DNA from: Arthrobacter sp. Bi83
GTDB taxonomy: Bacteria; Actinomycetota; Actinomycetes; Actinomycetales; Micrococcaceae
DNA length: 64,000 nt
Assembly (NCBI RefSeq): GCF_918698095.1
Contig: NZ_CAKKLY010000004.1
Coordinates: 86,854-150,853 of the forward strand
Reading direction: 5' to 3'
Part shown: positions 8,853 through 18,277 of the stretch, piece by piece
Layout: every line of letters starts with the position of its first letter
How positions within the stretch are numbered: position 1 is the stretch's first letter
Position numbers and translations under genes: made by a program
Notes under the pieces: model-generated
Told to the model about the DNA's origin: nothing
The model's input: only the letters and a program-made list of their open reading frames with translations
Databases searched by the model: none

Positions 8853-9504
8853 TAACGCGGAACGCTCCTCGGCAGTGGGGTGACCAGTCCACGGAGGCGG
8901 CGTCATCGCGTCGGGATCAGCTTGATCTTTCGATCCCCAAGATCAAGTTCCGCATAGTCATTCGCCCGATCGTTGACTCCAAAAAACTCGAGCAGTGAAT
9001 ACGCCGGCGCCGATAACTGCTGCCGCGCCGCGGGGGTCAGTTCCTTTCTCACTTTTTAGCATCGAAGTTCTGCCCAAACATTGCAGATATCTGCCGCAAA
9101 CCTTGATCGGGGCAACGGAATATTGGCACAAAGAGGCAGCTAACCAACGGACTGTGAAAGTGAAGGTAGCCAAAGTGGCCACGACAGCAGAGAAATCGAA
9201 GTACCGCTACAGTGACTTTTACTGCTTCATGTCGCTTGCGGACTTCACTGCCTATGTCTCCAAGGATGACGGCGAAGGGGACAGCGGCTTTTCGATCAGC
9301 GGCAACGAGCCTTAGCCGATCGGCTGGAGCCCTTCGGCACGTCAACTGCCGCAGTAATTGCTGGCATCACGGGGCCTCGGACCAAGGTTCACCGCTTGTG
9401 GTATCGGCAAGCTCGCCAAGGGATTGACGCCGGCGTGCTACAGGGCCATTATTCTCCTAGACGACGGCTGGGGGCGCTAGGCATTTAGGCAAAGGAGCCG
9501 CGCC
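8853..9504. other. Gene-poor interval with a 9-bp inverted repeat
   Basis: About 650 bases in which I cannot support a gene. CTTGATCTT (8921-8929) and AAGATCAAG (8939-8947) form a perfect inverted repeat around a nine-base loop. A 106-codon frame at 8995-9315 has somewhat lower GC than its neighbours but no recognisable motif and no clear ribosome site. The rest holds nothing I can name. Confidence 0.4.
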
Positions 9505-9690
9505 GTGGCCAGCTACAGTTTCACAGCACCAGTCTGCGGGGATTTCCCCACATCCGGTTTGAGCGGAATTCTGAATGCTCAAACACGACGATTCATAGGT
9601 CCGGTTCAGCCTGATTGCCGACGACACCATAGACGCCGCCGCAAGTCTGTCCAAGGTCCGGCCCCAGAGTCAGCAGCGTGCCGGTCATGA
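9505..9690 (+). CDS. Small 61-residue ORF coupled to the first RND gene
   Basis: Unrecognised product. Seen: AAAGGAG at 9491-9497, seven bases before the GTG at 9505, is an excellent ribosome site. Its TGA (9688-9690) overlaps the ATG of the RND permease at 9687 as ATGA. The first half is neutral with one Cys-Gly pair; the second half is very Arg/His-rich (RRHHRRRRK). It may be a leader peptide that couples translation into the RND gene, or a remnant of a former gene. No membrane segment is visible. Confidence 0.45.
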   Translation: MASYSFTAPVCGDFPTSGLSGILNAQTRRFIGPVQPDCRRHHRRRRKSVQGPAPESAACRS

Positions 9691-12600
9691 TGGCCGCCGT
9701 GCTCCGTTGGGTACTGCAGTTCCGGCTATTGGTCCTCGTTCTGGCAGCGGGAATCCTGGGTTTTGGATTCACAAGTTTGCCAGCCATGTCGGTGGATGCA
9801 TTCCCGGAATTCGCCCCACCGCAGGTTGAGATTCAGACGGAAGCCCTGGGGTTGTCTGCTGCCGAGGTTGAGCAGCTGATCACCTCCCCCATGGAGGCCG
9901 ACTTGCTGAACGGTGTGGCCTGGGTGGAGGCAATCCGGTCCAAGTCGGTTCCGGGTCTTTCCTCGATCCAAATGGTCTTCCAGCCCGGGACCGACATCTT
10001 CAGGGCGCGTCAGCTTGTCGCGGAGCGTTTAACCCAAGCGCGGGCCCTGCCGAACGTCTCGGCGGCTCCTGTCCTGATGCAGCCACTGTCATCCACTAGC
10101 CGTGTCATGATGGTTCGTCTCACGTCTAAGCAGATGTCTGCCATCGAGATGTCCGTCCTGGCCCGGTGGACGATGAAGCCCGGGCTCCTGGCCGTACCCG
10201 GGGTTGCAAACGTCTCCATCTGGGGCCTGCGCGACCAGCAGTTGCAGGTCCTGGTGGATCCCGAGAAGCTTCAGGCCAAGGGCGTGACACTCGACCAAGT
10301 GATCCGGACCACCGGTAACTCCGTGTGGGTGTCCCCTTTAACCTTCCTGGAAGCTTCGACACCGGGCACAGGCGGTTTCCTGGAGACGGGGCACCAGCGC
10401 CTCGGAGTCCAGCATGTCCTGCCCATAACGACTCCCTTGGACCTGGGGAAAGTCAGTCTCCAGGGCCCGTCCGGAAAACTGCTTCTTGGGGATGTCGCCC
10501 GGGTCGAGACGGATCATCAACCGTTGATCGGTGACGCGGAGCCTGGCCAGGATGCCGAACTTCTGCTGGTGATCGAGAAGTTCCCGGAAACGAACACGAT
10601 GGACGTCACCCGCGGCGTCGATGAGACACTGCACGCACTCCAGCCCGGTTTGCCCGGCGTTACGATCGACACCACAGTGTACCGGCAGGCTTCATTTATC
10701 CAGGAGGAGGTCGGCACCCTCGGCGTCGCGCTATTGATCACGCTAGTGCTGATAGCTGCAATGTTTGGCGCGTTCTTCCGATCCTGGCGCACAGCGCTCA
10801 TCAGCCTGATCACTATTCCAGTGTCACTGACCGCCGCGGCTCTGCTGCTCTCCCTGCGCGGCGCCGGGTTGAACACCATGGTCCTGGCCGGCATGATCCT
10901 CGCCTTGGTGGTCATTGTGGGAGATATCGCTGAAGACCTTAGTGGCACCATCCAGGCCTACCGGATGTCCGGTGGAGCCGATGCCGGAGAAGCGCGTGAC
11001 GCCTTGGTGGCAGGTTCATTGCAGGCAGTTCGCACGCCTCTACTCTACTCGTTGTTGATTATGGTACTGAGTGTCATCCCGGCGCTCTTTGTGCCAGGCG
11101 AGAACGGTGCGATGTTCGGACCCCTTGTCCTTTCCTATCTGCTCGCTCTGGCGGTCGCCATGGTGTTGGCGCTGACTGTTACCGCTGCACTGGTGTTCGT
11201 CCTGCCGATCGGCTCCTCCCCGAGACGGGAAGGGCCGGCGATGAAGCGTCTTCGTATTCGGTACGGCCGTCTTCTGTCGCGAGGGGCGGGCAAAACCGGG
11301 TGGGTGTTCGTAGCTGCCGCGGTGATTGCTGTGGCGGGGCTTGCACTAGCCCCGCAGCTGGCCTCGAACCAGCCTGTGGTGCCGGTGCTCGCGGACAAGA
11401 CACTGGTGGTTCAGTGGAACGCTTTGTCGGGCACATCGGACCAGGAAATGAGCCGGATCACTGAGACGGCCGTGCGTGAACTCAGGGCGCTGCCTGGAGT
11501 CTCAAACGTCGGAGCAGAGGTCGGACGGGCTATTACTTCAGACCAGGTGGGGGACGTCGGTTCCGGGGAACTTTGGGTGACGGTGGCTCCGGACGCGTCC
11601 TACCGTGACACGGCAGACACGGTCCAGAAGATTGTCGAGGGGTATCCGGGTCTTACGGCCAAAGTCTCGACCTACACCCAGCAGAAAATTGACCAGATCC
11701 GGGAAGCCGCTGATTCCGGCTTCGCGGTCCGGGTGTACGGGGTGGACATAACTACCATCCGTCAGAAGGCAGAGGAGGTGCGGCAGATCCTCGCGCGCAC
11801 CGCTGGTGTAGTGAATCCGCATATCGACGCCCCCAACGAACAGCCAATCGTCGAGGTCAAGGTTGATCTTGCCGCAGCACAGAAGGCGGGCGTGATACCC
11901 GGGGAAGTGCGACGTGCGGCTGCCGCTTTGCTTCAGGGCATCGACGTGGGCAACGTCTATGAACAGCAGAAGGTCTTCTCTGTAGTGGTGAAAGGAACGC
12001 CGTCGACCCGGAACAGCCTGACGAGCGTCCGCGAGCTGCTGATCGATACCCCCAAGGGCGGACATGTGCGTCTGGGCGACGTAGCCAAGGTCAGTGTTGT
12101 GGGAAACGAAGCGGTGATACTCCACGACGGCACGTCCCGGCGCGTAGACGTGAAGGCTGACATTCAGGGGCGCGGGTTGAATGACGTGCAACAGGACATT
12201 AACAGGAGCTTGCAGCAGATCCAGTTCCCGCTGTCCTACCATGCCGAGATCCTCACCCAGTACGAACAGCAGCAAAACAATTTCCGTTGGCTGGGGCTGC
12301 TGGCGGCAATCGCTGCCTTCGGCATCCTGGTCCTGCTCCAGACAGCTCTGGGAGGGTGGCGGCTCGCAGCTGCTGTCTTCCTGGGACTGATCGTTTCCCT
12401 CTCCGGAGGCGTCCTTGCGGCCTTCGCTGCCGGCGGGATCAACTCCTTGATTTCGCTCGTCGCATTCTCGGCAGTCCTCGGAATTGCGGCCCGGAGCTCT
12501 CTTCTTCTCGCAGCCAGGGTCCGACAACTTCAGTCCGGGCGCGAGACCGCCACGGGGGCTGAACTGGTCGTCCGGGCAGCGCGGGACCGGCTACGGCCGA

Positions 12601-12842
12601 CCCTCGGGTCTGCCTTGATGACGGGTCTGGCTGTCCTTCCGCTGGTTCTGTTCGGTGGTACGACCGGCGCGGAGATCATGCTGCCGCTAGCCGTCATCAT
12701 CTGGGGCGGGCTGCTGACAACGACGCTCTTCGTTCTCTTTGTCCTGCCCGCCGTGCTGCTACGCTTCGCGCCTGATCGCGCAGTGAGCCGCCGGATCAAC
12801 GGCAACCCCCTGTCGAGGCCTGAAAGCCGGAATGCATCATGA
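9687..12842 (+). CDS. RND-family efflux permease, CusA/CzcA-like, with altered proton-relay motif
   Basis: About 1051 residues of the usual RND layout: TM1, a large extracytoplasmic loop, TM2-6, TM7, a second large loop, TM8-12. I prefer the ATG at 9687 over GTG 9678 because it overlaps the small upstream ORF as ATGA. Seen: the CusA-like opening SMSVDAFPEFAPPQVEIQT and QPLSSTSRVMMVRL. At TM4, where heavy-metal RND pumps carry DDAxxDxEN, this protein reads GDIAEDLSG: the first Asp, the Glu and the Asn are lost. Its partner at 13296 keeps the canonical motif. It may therefore be a non-catalytic partner in a heteromeric pump, or work by another mechanism. Four-base overlap with the next gene shows an operon. 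Confidence 0.88.
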   Translation: MMAAVLRWVLQFRLLVLVLAAGILGFGFTSLPAMSVDAFPEFAPPQVEIQTEALGLSAAEVEQLITSPMEADLLNGVAWVEAIRSKSVPGLSSIQMVFQPGTDIFRARQLVAERLTQARALPNVSAAPVLMQPLSSTSRVMMVRLTSKQMSAIEMSVLARWTMKPGLLAVPGVANVSIWGLRDQQLQVLVDPEKLQAKGVTLDQVIRTTGNSVWVSPLTFLEASTPGTGGFLETGHQRLGVQHVLPITTPLDLGKVSLQGPSGKLLLGDVARVETDHQPLIGDAEPGQDAELLLVIEKFPETNTMDVTRGVDETLHALQPGLPGVTIDTTVYRQASFIQEEVGTLGVALLITLVLIAAMFGAFFRSWRTALISLITIPVSLTAAALLLSLRGAGLNTMVLAGMILALVVIVGDIAEDLSGTIQAYRMSGGADAGEARDALVAGSLQAVRTPLLYSLLIMVLSVIPALFVPGENGAMFGPLVLSYLLALAVAMVLALTVTAALVFVLPIGSSPRREGPAMKRLRIRYGRLLSRGAGKTGWVFVAAAVIAVAGLALAPQLASNQPVVPVLADKTLVVQWNALSGTSDQEMSRITETAVRELRALPGVSNVGAEVGRAITSDQVGDVGSGELWVTVAPDASYRDTADTVQKIVEGYPGLTAKVSTYTQQKIDQIREAADSGFAVRVYGVDITTIRQKAEEVRQILARTAGVVNPHIDAPNEQPIVEVKVDLAAAQKAGVIPGEVRRAAAALLQGIDVGNVYEQQKVFSVVVKGTPSTRNSLTSVRELLIDTPKGGHVRLGDVAKVSVVGNEAVILHDGTSRRVDVKADIQGRGLNDVQQDINRSLQQIQFPLSYHAEILTQYEQQQNNFRWLGLLAAIAAFGILVLLQTALGGWRLAAAVFLGLIVSLSGGVLAAFAAGGINSLISLVAFSAVLGIAARSSLLLAARVRQLQSGRETATGAELVVRAARDRLRPTLGSALMTGLAVLPLVLFGGTTGAEIMLPLAVIIWGGLLTTTLFVLFVLPAVLLRFAPDRAVSRRINGNPLSRPESRNAS

Positions 12843-13294
12843 GTCCATTAAATGCTCCTCGTGAGCGCAGCCTTTTCGTTCTGATCATCTTGGTCCTCGT
12901 GGCATTATGTTTGCCGGGCTGCAGCCAGCCGCCGGTGGAGACTGCGACCGGGGACGCCGCTGCGCGCCTGGAAACTGTGCCGGGAACAGACCTCAGCAAG
13001 GTCACTCTGACTGAGCAAGCCGTCAGGAACATCGGGCTGGAGACGAGCACGGTGAGTGCCGACCCGAAGAGCAAGAAGCTCAGTGTCCCCTACGAGGCGA
13101 TCCTGTATGACAGCCAGGGAAAGACCTGGGTCTACACGAATCCCGAGCCCCTGGTCTACGTTCGCGGCTCCGTGACCGTCGAGCGCATCGACGGGCAGAT
13201 CGCCCGGCTGGCTGACGGCCCGGCGCCCGGCACTACCGTAGTCACCTTGGGAGCCGAGGAACTGCTCGGCGCAGAGTTGGATACGGCCCACTAG
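12839..13294 (+). CDS. Small lipoprotein, truncated RND adaptor-like
   Basis: 151 residues with a hydrophobic signal and lipobox LPGC (Cys about 28), hence probably a membrane-anchored extracytoplasmic protein. The segment LTEQAVRNIGLETSTV and the closing strands (VPYEAILYDSQGKTWVYT, then RGSVTV...GTTVVTLGAEELLGAE) resemble the beta-barrel end of RND membrane-fusion proteins. The barrel-sandwich and alpha-hairpin regions of a normal adaptor of about 350-400 residues are absent. It overlaps the upstream RND gene by ATGA and ends one base before the next RND ATG. It may link the two permeases. The adaptor resemblance is by eye and moderate. Confidence 0.75.
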   Translation: MSPLNAPRERSLFVLIILVLVALCLPGCSQPPVETATGDAAARLETVPGTDLSKVTLTEQAVRNIGLETSTVSADPKSKKLSVPYEAILYDSQGKTWVYTNPEPLVYVRGSVTVERIDGQIARLADGPAPGTTVVTLGAEELLGAELDTAH

Positions 13295-13295
13295 C

Positions 13296-16200
13296 ATGAG
13301 GTGGATCATAGGAATCAGCCTCAAATTCAGGACAATAGTCGTTGCCTTGGCCAGCGTCATCATGCTGCTGGGTTCCCTCCAGCTAAGCGGAGCGTCCATA
13401 GATGTCTTTCCTGAATTCGCGCCTCCACGTGTCGAAATTCAGACTGCCTGCCTGGGTTTGACCGCGCAAGAAGTTGAAGAACTGGTCAGCGTGCCCATCG
13501 AGGCCTCCCTCAGCGGCATGCCCGGCCTGGACGAACTGCGGTCGAAATCCGTGCCCCAGCTGTCCTCGATTCTGCTGGTCTTCAAACAGGGCACCGACCT
13601 GCTCAACGCGCGCCAACTGGTAGCCGAGCGCATGGCCGCGGTGACCTCAGCGCTGCCGACATGGGCCGCCCCCCCGGTAATGCTGCAGCCGCTTTCTTCG
13701 ACGAGCCGCGTCATGAAAATCGGCATGACCTCCTCCAGCCGGTCCTTGATCGAAATGTCCATGCTCTCTTACTGGGACATCCGGGCGCGGATACTCCGGG
13801 TCCCGGGCGTAGCCAACGTCGCCATCTGGGGCGAACGACTCCAGATGCTCCAGGTCCAGGTCCAACCGGAGCGGCTCAAGGCCGAAAAAGTCACTCTCAA
13901 CCAAGTCATGGAAGTCACTGCGGGGGCCGTGGACGCGGGGCTGCTCCAATACTCCCCCGGGAAATTCATCGGGACGGGCGGCTTCGTCGGCACCCCAAAT
14001 CAGCGGATGAGCGTCCGGCATGTCCAGCCGATCACCAGCCCCGCTGATCTGGCCCGGATCACCATCCGCGAGAAGGACGGCGTCGCGCTGCACCTGAGTG
14101 ATGTTGCCCGGGTCGTCGAAGATCACCAGCCGCTTATCGGTGACGCCGTCATCAACAACGGCCACGGACTCATGCTCATCGTCGAAAAGCTTCCCTGGGG
14201 GAACACCCTGGATGTGACCAAGGGAGTCGAGGAAGCCCTTCACGAGCTCCAACCAGGCATGAGCGGCATCAGCTTTGACACCACCATCTTCCGGCCGGCG
14301 AGCTTTATCGAGGAGGCTATTTCCAACCTCAGCCTCGCCCTGCTCCTTGGCTGTCTGTTGGTGGTGATGATTCTCAGCGCGTTCCTCTTCCAATGGCGCA
14401 CCGCCCTGATCAGCCTTGTCGCCATTCCCCTCTCCTTGCTGACGGCGGCACTCGTCCTCTACTTCACAGCCAGTGCGATCAACACCATGGTCCTCGCCGG
14501 GCTGGTCATCGCCGTCGGAGTTGTCGTCGACGACGCGATCATCGACGTCGAAAACATCATGCGCCGGCTACGACAGCACCGCGCCCGCGGCAGCGACGAA
14601 CCAACGGCTTCCGTGGTCCTGAAAGCCTCGCTTGAAATGCGCAGTCCCATTGTCTACGCAACCTTGATCATTGTTGTGGCTTCCCTACCCATCTTCTTCC
14701 TGAACGGACTGACCGGCGTCTTCTTCAGGCCGCTGGCCGTCTCCTACACACTCGCGGTCCTGGCTTCAATGCTGGTCGCGCTGACTGTCACCCCGGCGCT
14801 GGCCCTGATTCTGTTGGGCAGGGCCAAACTAGAGGAGCGCGAACCGCCGCTGGTCCGCGTACTCAAGCGCGGATACCACACGGTCCTGTCCCGGATCATG
14901 AACCGGCCCCGCTACGGCTATGCGGGTTTCGGTGCCCTGGCGCTCACGGGACTGGCGATCGCTCCCTTGCTGGGCCAGTCCTTGTTCCCCACATTCAAGG
15001 AACGGGACTTCCTGATGCACTGGGTCGCCGAGCCCGGCACCTCGGTGGCAGAGGAATACCGGATCGCTCAAAGGGGCTGCGATGCATTGCTTAAAGTACC
15101 CGGGGTGCTTAATTGTGGATCACACATTGGACAGGCATTCCAGGCAGACGAAATAGTCGGCGTCAACGCCGGTGAAAACTGGATCAGCATCGACCGCCAC
15201 GCCGACTATGAAAAGACGGTTGCAGCAGTCCAAGAAGTTGTTGACGGTTACCCTGGCCTTCACCGTGACGTGCAGACATATCTGAAGGAGAGAATCGAAG
15301 AGGTCATCACCGGCGCCAGCGAACCCATCCTCGTCCGTGTCTATGGCGATGACCTCAACGTGCTGCGTGAACAAGCCCAAAAAATCAAGGAGCTGATGGA
15401 CGGAATTCAGGGAACCGACGAACCCCATGTCTCCCTGGAAGTCGAAGTTCCGCAGATTACCGTCAAGGTAAATCTCGAAGCAGCCAAGAAGTACGGCCTG
15501 AAACCCGGCGACGTCAGACGCGCGGCCGCGACCCTCGTAGCCGGAGAGGAAGTCGGCGACGTCTTCCGGGATGGCAGGGCCTACGACGTCCAGGTCTGGA
15601 GCACCCCCGAAACCCGCGCCAGCGTCACCAGCATTCAGGACCTCCCGATCGATACACCTGCCGGGTCGCACGTCCGACTGGCCGACGTCGCAGCGGTCAG
15701 CGTGCAGCCGACCCCGAACCTCATCGACCGCACCAACGGATCCCGCCGGGTCGAGGTCGGATCATTCATCGACAGCGGAGCAGACCTGGGACAGGTCGTC
15801 ACCCAGTTGCAGGACCGCCTGCAGGGCCTTGACCTGCCGGCCGGCTACAGCATCCAGCTGCTCGGTGAATACACTGAACGACAGGCGGCCACCGAACGAC
15901 TGACGATTTTCGCCATCGCCGCGATCCTGCTGATCCTCCTGTTTCTGCAGACCTCCTTCCGGAGCTGGCGGCTGGCCGTACTCGCCCTTCTGACCCTTCC
16001 AATAGCGCTCGTCGGCGGAGTGTTCGCCGCATACTTCACGGGCGGTGTCCTCTCACTCGGATCGCTCGTTGGCTTCCTTACCGTGATGGGCATCGCAGCG
16101 CGAAACGGCATCCTGCTCATCAGCCACTGCCAGCATCTGGAACGGAACGAGGGCGAAGCATTCAGCCGGGCGCTCGTGCTGCGCGGCGCAGGAGAAAGAC

Positions 16201-16508
16201 TCTCACCGATCCTCATGACCACCCTCGCCACCGGGTTGGCACTGGTGCCCCTGGTCGTCATGGGCAACATCCCCGGCCACGAAATCGAACATCCCATGGC
16301 CGTCGTCATCCTTGGCGGCCTCCTTACCTCCACCCTCCTCAACCTGTTCATCGTTCCATCCCTTTATCTCCGCTTCGCCAAGGCACGGCCAAGCCACGGT
16401 GGCACCCGGCGGGACGGAACGAAGGTGTCGGCGCTGCCCTTCCTGAGGTCCCGACGCGTAGCTACTGTCGGTGTGGAGAATCCAGATCAACCCGGCACGT
16501 CCGGTTAG
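13296..16508 (+). CDS. RND-family efflux permease, CusA/CzcA-like
   Basis: 1070 residues with the full 12-TM, two-loop RND layout and clear similarity to the upstream copy (VFPEFAPPRVEIQT, QPLSSTSRVMKIGM). Seen: an intact TM4 relay VVVDDAIIDVENIMRR near residues 410-425, typical of heavy-metal (HME) RND proton antiporters. The N-terminus opens directly with TM1. The ATG follows the lipoprotein stop by one base, so the three genes form one transcript. With the facing multicopper oxidase this suggests export or handling of Cu(I) or a related metal; the metal is an inference. No outer-membrane channel gene is present. Confidence 0.92.
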   Translation: MRWIIGISLKFRTIVVALASVIMLLGSLQLSGASIDVFPEFAPPRVEIQTACLGLTAQEVEELVSVPIEASLSGMPGLDELRSKSVPQLSSILLVFKQGTDLLNARQLVAERMAAVTSALPTWAAPPVMLQPLSSTSRVMKIGMTSSSRSLIEMSMLSYWDIRARILRVPGVANVAIWGERLQMLQVQVQPERLKAEKVTLNQVMEVTAGAVDAGLLQYSPGKFIGTGGFVGTPNQRMSVRHVQPITSPADLARITIREKDGVALHLSDVARVVEDHQPLIGDAVINNGHGLMLIVEKLPWGNTLDVTKGVEEALHELQPGMSGISFDTTIFRPASFIEEAISNLSLALLLGCLLVVMILSAFLFQWRTALISLVAIPLSLLTAALVLYFTASAINTMVLAGLVIAVGVVVDDAIIDVENIMRRLRQHRARGSDEPTASVVLKASLEMRSPIVYATLIIVVASLPIFFLNGLTGVFFRPLAVSYTLAVLASMLVALTVTPALALILLGRAKLEEREPPLVRVLKRGYHTVLSRIMNRPRYGYAGFGALALTGLAIAPLLGQSLFPTFKERDFLMHWVAEPGTSVAEEYRIAQRGCDALLKVPGVLNCGSHIGQAFQADEIVGVNAGENWISIDRHADYEKTVAAVQEVVDGYPGLHRDVQTYLKERIEEVITGASEPILVRVYGDDLNVLREQAQKIKELMDGIQGTDEPHVSLEVEVPQITVKVNLEAAKKYGLKPGDVRRAAATLVAGEEVGDVFRDGRAYDVQVWSTPETRASVTSIQDLPIDTPAGSHVRLADVAAVSVQPTPNLIDRTNGSRRVEVGSFIDSGADLGQVVTQLQDRLQGLDLPAGYSIQLLGEYTERQAATERLTIFAIAAILLILLFLQTSFRSWRLAVLALLTLPIALVGGVFAAYFTGGVLSLGSLVGFLTVMGIAARNGILLISHCQHLERNEGEAFSRALVLRGAGERLSPILMTTLATGLALVPLVVMGNIPGHEIEHPMAVVILGGLLTSTLLNLFIVPSLYLRFAKARPSHGGTRRDGTKVSALPFLRSRRVATVGVENPDQPGTSG

Positions 16509-16522
16509 TGCATCCCGGCGTA

Positions 16523-16548
16523 CGGAGTGGTCAACTCAGACCACTCCG
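16523..16548. terminator. Bidirectional terminator-like hairpin between convergent genes
   Basis: CGGAGTGGTC (16523-16532) and GACCACTCCG (16539-16548): a perfect 10-bp stem with a six-base loop between the stop codons of the RND operon and the convergent multicopper oxidase. Confidence 0.75.
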
Positions 16549-16582
16549 GACGCGGGAGCGAACTCCCAGTCATGGATTTAAC

Positions 16583-18277
16583 TCATGTCCCTGCAGGAAA
16601 AAGCGGCCGGTACACCGGTGGGAAGGCGTTCGCGGGCAGGGGGTCATGCTTGGGCGGGTCAGCGGTGATTGGGTCGTTGGTCCGCAAATTAGCCACCGCG
16701 TACTGAAACATCATGTCGTGGTCCTCGTGTACCAGGTTGTGGCAGTGGATCATGTACCGCCCTCCCTCCTGCGCGGTGGCGTCGAACTGCATCAGCGTGG
16801 TGATGGACTCGTTCTCGCCGGCGTAGAAGACGTCCTTGGGGCCGCCTTCCCAGGCGAAGGGTTTGCCGCCGTTGGTGTTGCGGGCGATGATTTTGGCGTC
16901 AATCAGATGGATGTGTACCGGGTGGAACCATCCTCCGGATTGGTTAATGATGGTCCATTGCTCGACGGCGAAGGGCTGCGGGTTGCCGAACAACTTGGTG
17001 AATCCGGACCTTTCCACGTCGTCCCACAGGACCCCGTTGATGCTCCACTGGCCGTTCTGGCGCTCGAACCTGAGCTGCCTCTTCACCGTGGCCATCTGCG
17101 GGGTCAGGCTCATCGTGTCGATGCCGCCCCGGGACGCGGTGGGTGACCCCCCGCCGTCGAGCCTCGACGGGATGGACGAGATGGACCCTGCCCGGGAGCC
17201 CGAATCGGCCACCACCTGGAACCGCATGATCTTGCCCGTGTTGGCAAAGTCGATGTTGTTCTTGTTGCTGAGGTTGCGCAGGTCAACCGTCTGCCCGGGC
17301 CTGTACTTGCGGAAGTCGATCAGGATTTCGGTGCGCTCCGCAGTACCCATTCGCCATGACGCAACGGCCTGGACCACCGGCGTCATGCCGGCATCGGTGG
17401 CAACGATGTGGACGGGTTCACCGTTGGAGAGGGTCGGCCGGTAGGAGCGTGAGATCGATGCGTCGAGCACGCGGAAACGGTAAATGCGCGGCTTGACCTT
17501 CATGGTCGGCCACGGCACCCCGTTGACCAGGATTACGTCACCCCACAGCCCCTTTTGGCCGTTGTCGTTGTACCCGAGCGAGCCGTCCGACTGGAACAGT
17601 GCGTCGGAAAGCATCAGCGGCACGTCGAACTCACCTTGCGGCAGCTGCGCCCGCTCAAAACGGTCCGTCAGCGGGTAGAACGCGGCCAGTCCTGAATACA
17701 CATTCTGGGCAGTGATGTGGTGCTTGTGGTCGTGGTACCAAAGCGTGCGGGCCGCCTGCCTGTTGGGATAGTGGTAATTCTTGAAGAAGCCGGGAACGGT
17801 GATGTCATTCGCATAGCCGTCGTACTGGGGCAGGGAAGCCGAGCCGTGCAGGTGCGTGGAGGTGCTGAATGTCCCCGGTTGGAGCAGCCCCTGCTGCGGG
17901 AACGCATTGCGGATCCGCACCTCGATCCGGGTGCCCTGCTTGGCCCGGATGGTGGGACCCGGGAAGATTCCGTTGTACCCGGCCACAGTGCTGGTGAGGC
18001 CCGGCAGCATGTGAGCCTGTCCGAGCTTCTGGGTGAGAGCGTAGCGCTCGAAAGGTCGCTTGGGGTCGCCGCCGTCGAAGCCCCGCTGAAAAGGCACGAG
18101 CTCGGGCGGCCGCCGGAAGGTTGCCCTATACGGGACTGGCGTGTTCTGCGGTGCGAGCTGGCTCCGGTTGATATCCTGTGTGGTCGCCGCCGGCTCAGCC
18201 CCGCCAGCCGACGCTGCCCCGGTCATGGCCGCAGCGCCCACCACCCCCAGCCTCAGTACTTCCCTGCGAGACGTCAT
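16583..18277 (-). CDS. Multicopper oxidase, Tat-exported (CueO/bilirubin-oxidase-like)
   Basis: 564 residues from the ATG at 18277, preceded by GGAGGAG. Upstream in-frame codons are rejected because the Tat signal starts here (TSRREVLRLGVVGAA). All four copper signatures are visible: THLHG, WYHDHKHHIT, HPVHIHL and the C-terminal HCHNLVHEDHDMM, which supplies type-1 Cys/His/Met ligands and the trinuclear-centre His-Cys-His. The enzyme oxidises substrates such as Cu(I), Mn(II) or phenols with reduction of O2 to water outside the membrane. It faces the RND efflux operon, so copper or metal detoxification is a reasonable role (inference). Length fits the three-domain family. Confidence 0.95.
   Translation of the reverse strand: MTSRREVLRLGVVGAAAMTGAASAGGAEPAATTQDINRSQLAPQNTPVPYRATFRRPPELVPFQRGFDGGDPKRPFERYALTQKLGQAHMLPGLTSTVAGYNGIFPGPTIRAKQGTRIEVRIRNAFPQQGLLQPGTFSTSTHLHGSASLPQYDGYANDITVPGFFKNYHYPNRQAARTLWYHDHKHHITAQNVYSGLAAFYPLTDRFERAQLPQGEFDVPLMLSDALFQSDGSLGYNDNGQKGLWGDVILVNGVPWPTMKVKPRIYRFRVLDASISRSYRPTLSNGEPVHIVATDAGMTPVVQAVASWRMGTAERTEILIDFRKYRPGQTVDLRNLSNKNNIDFANTGKIMRFQVVADSGSRAGSISSIPSRLDGGGSPTASRGGIDTMSLTPQMATVKRQLRFERQNGQWSINGVLWDDVERSGFTKLFGNPQPFAVEQWTIINQSGGWFHPVHIHLIDAKIIARNTNGGKPFAWEGGPKDVFYAGENESITTLMQFDATAQEGGRYMIHCHNLVHEDHDMMFQYAVANLRTNDPITADPPKHDPLPANAFPPVYRPLFPAGT

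Noticed and set aside
8995..9315. 106-codon plus-strand frame in the gene-poor interval
   Set aside because: No ribosome site, no family pattern, overlapped by a frame on the other strand; lower GC alone is not enough to call a gene.
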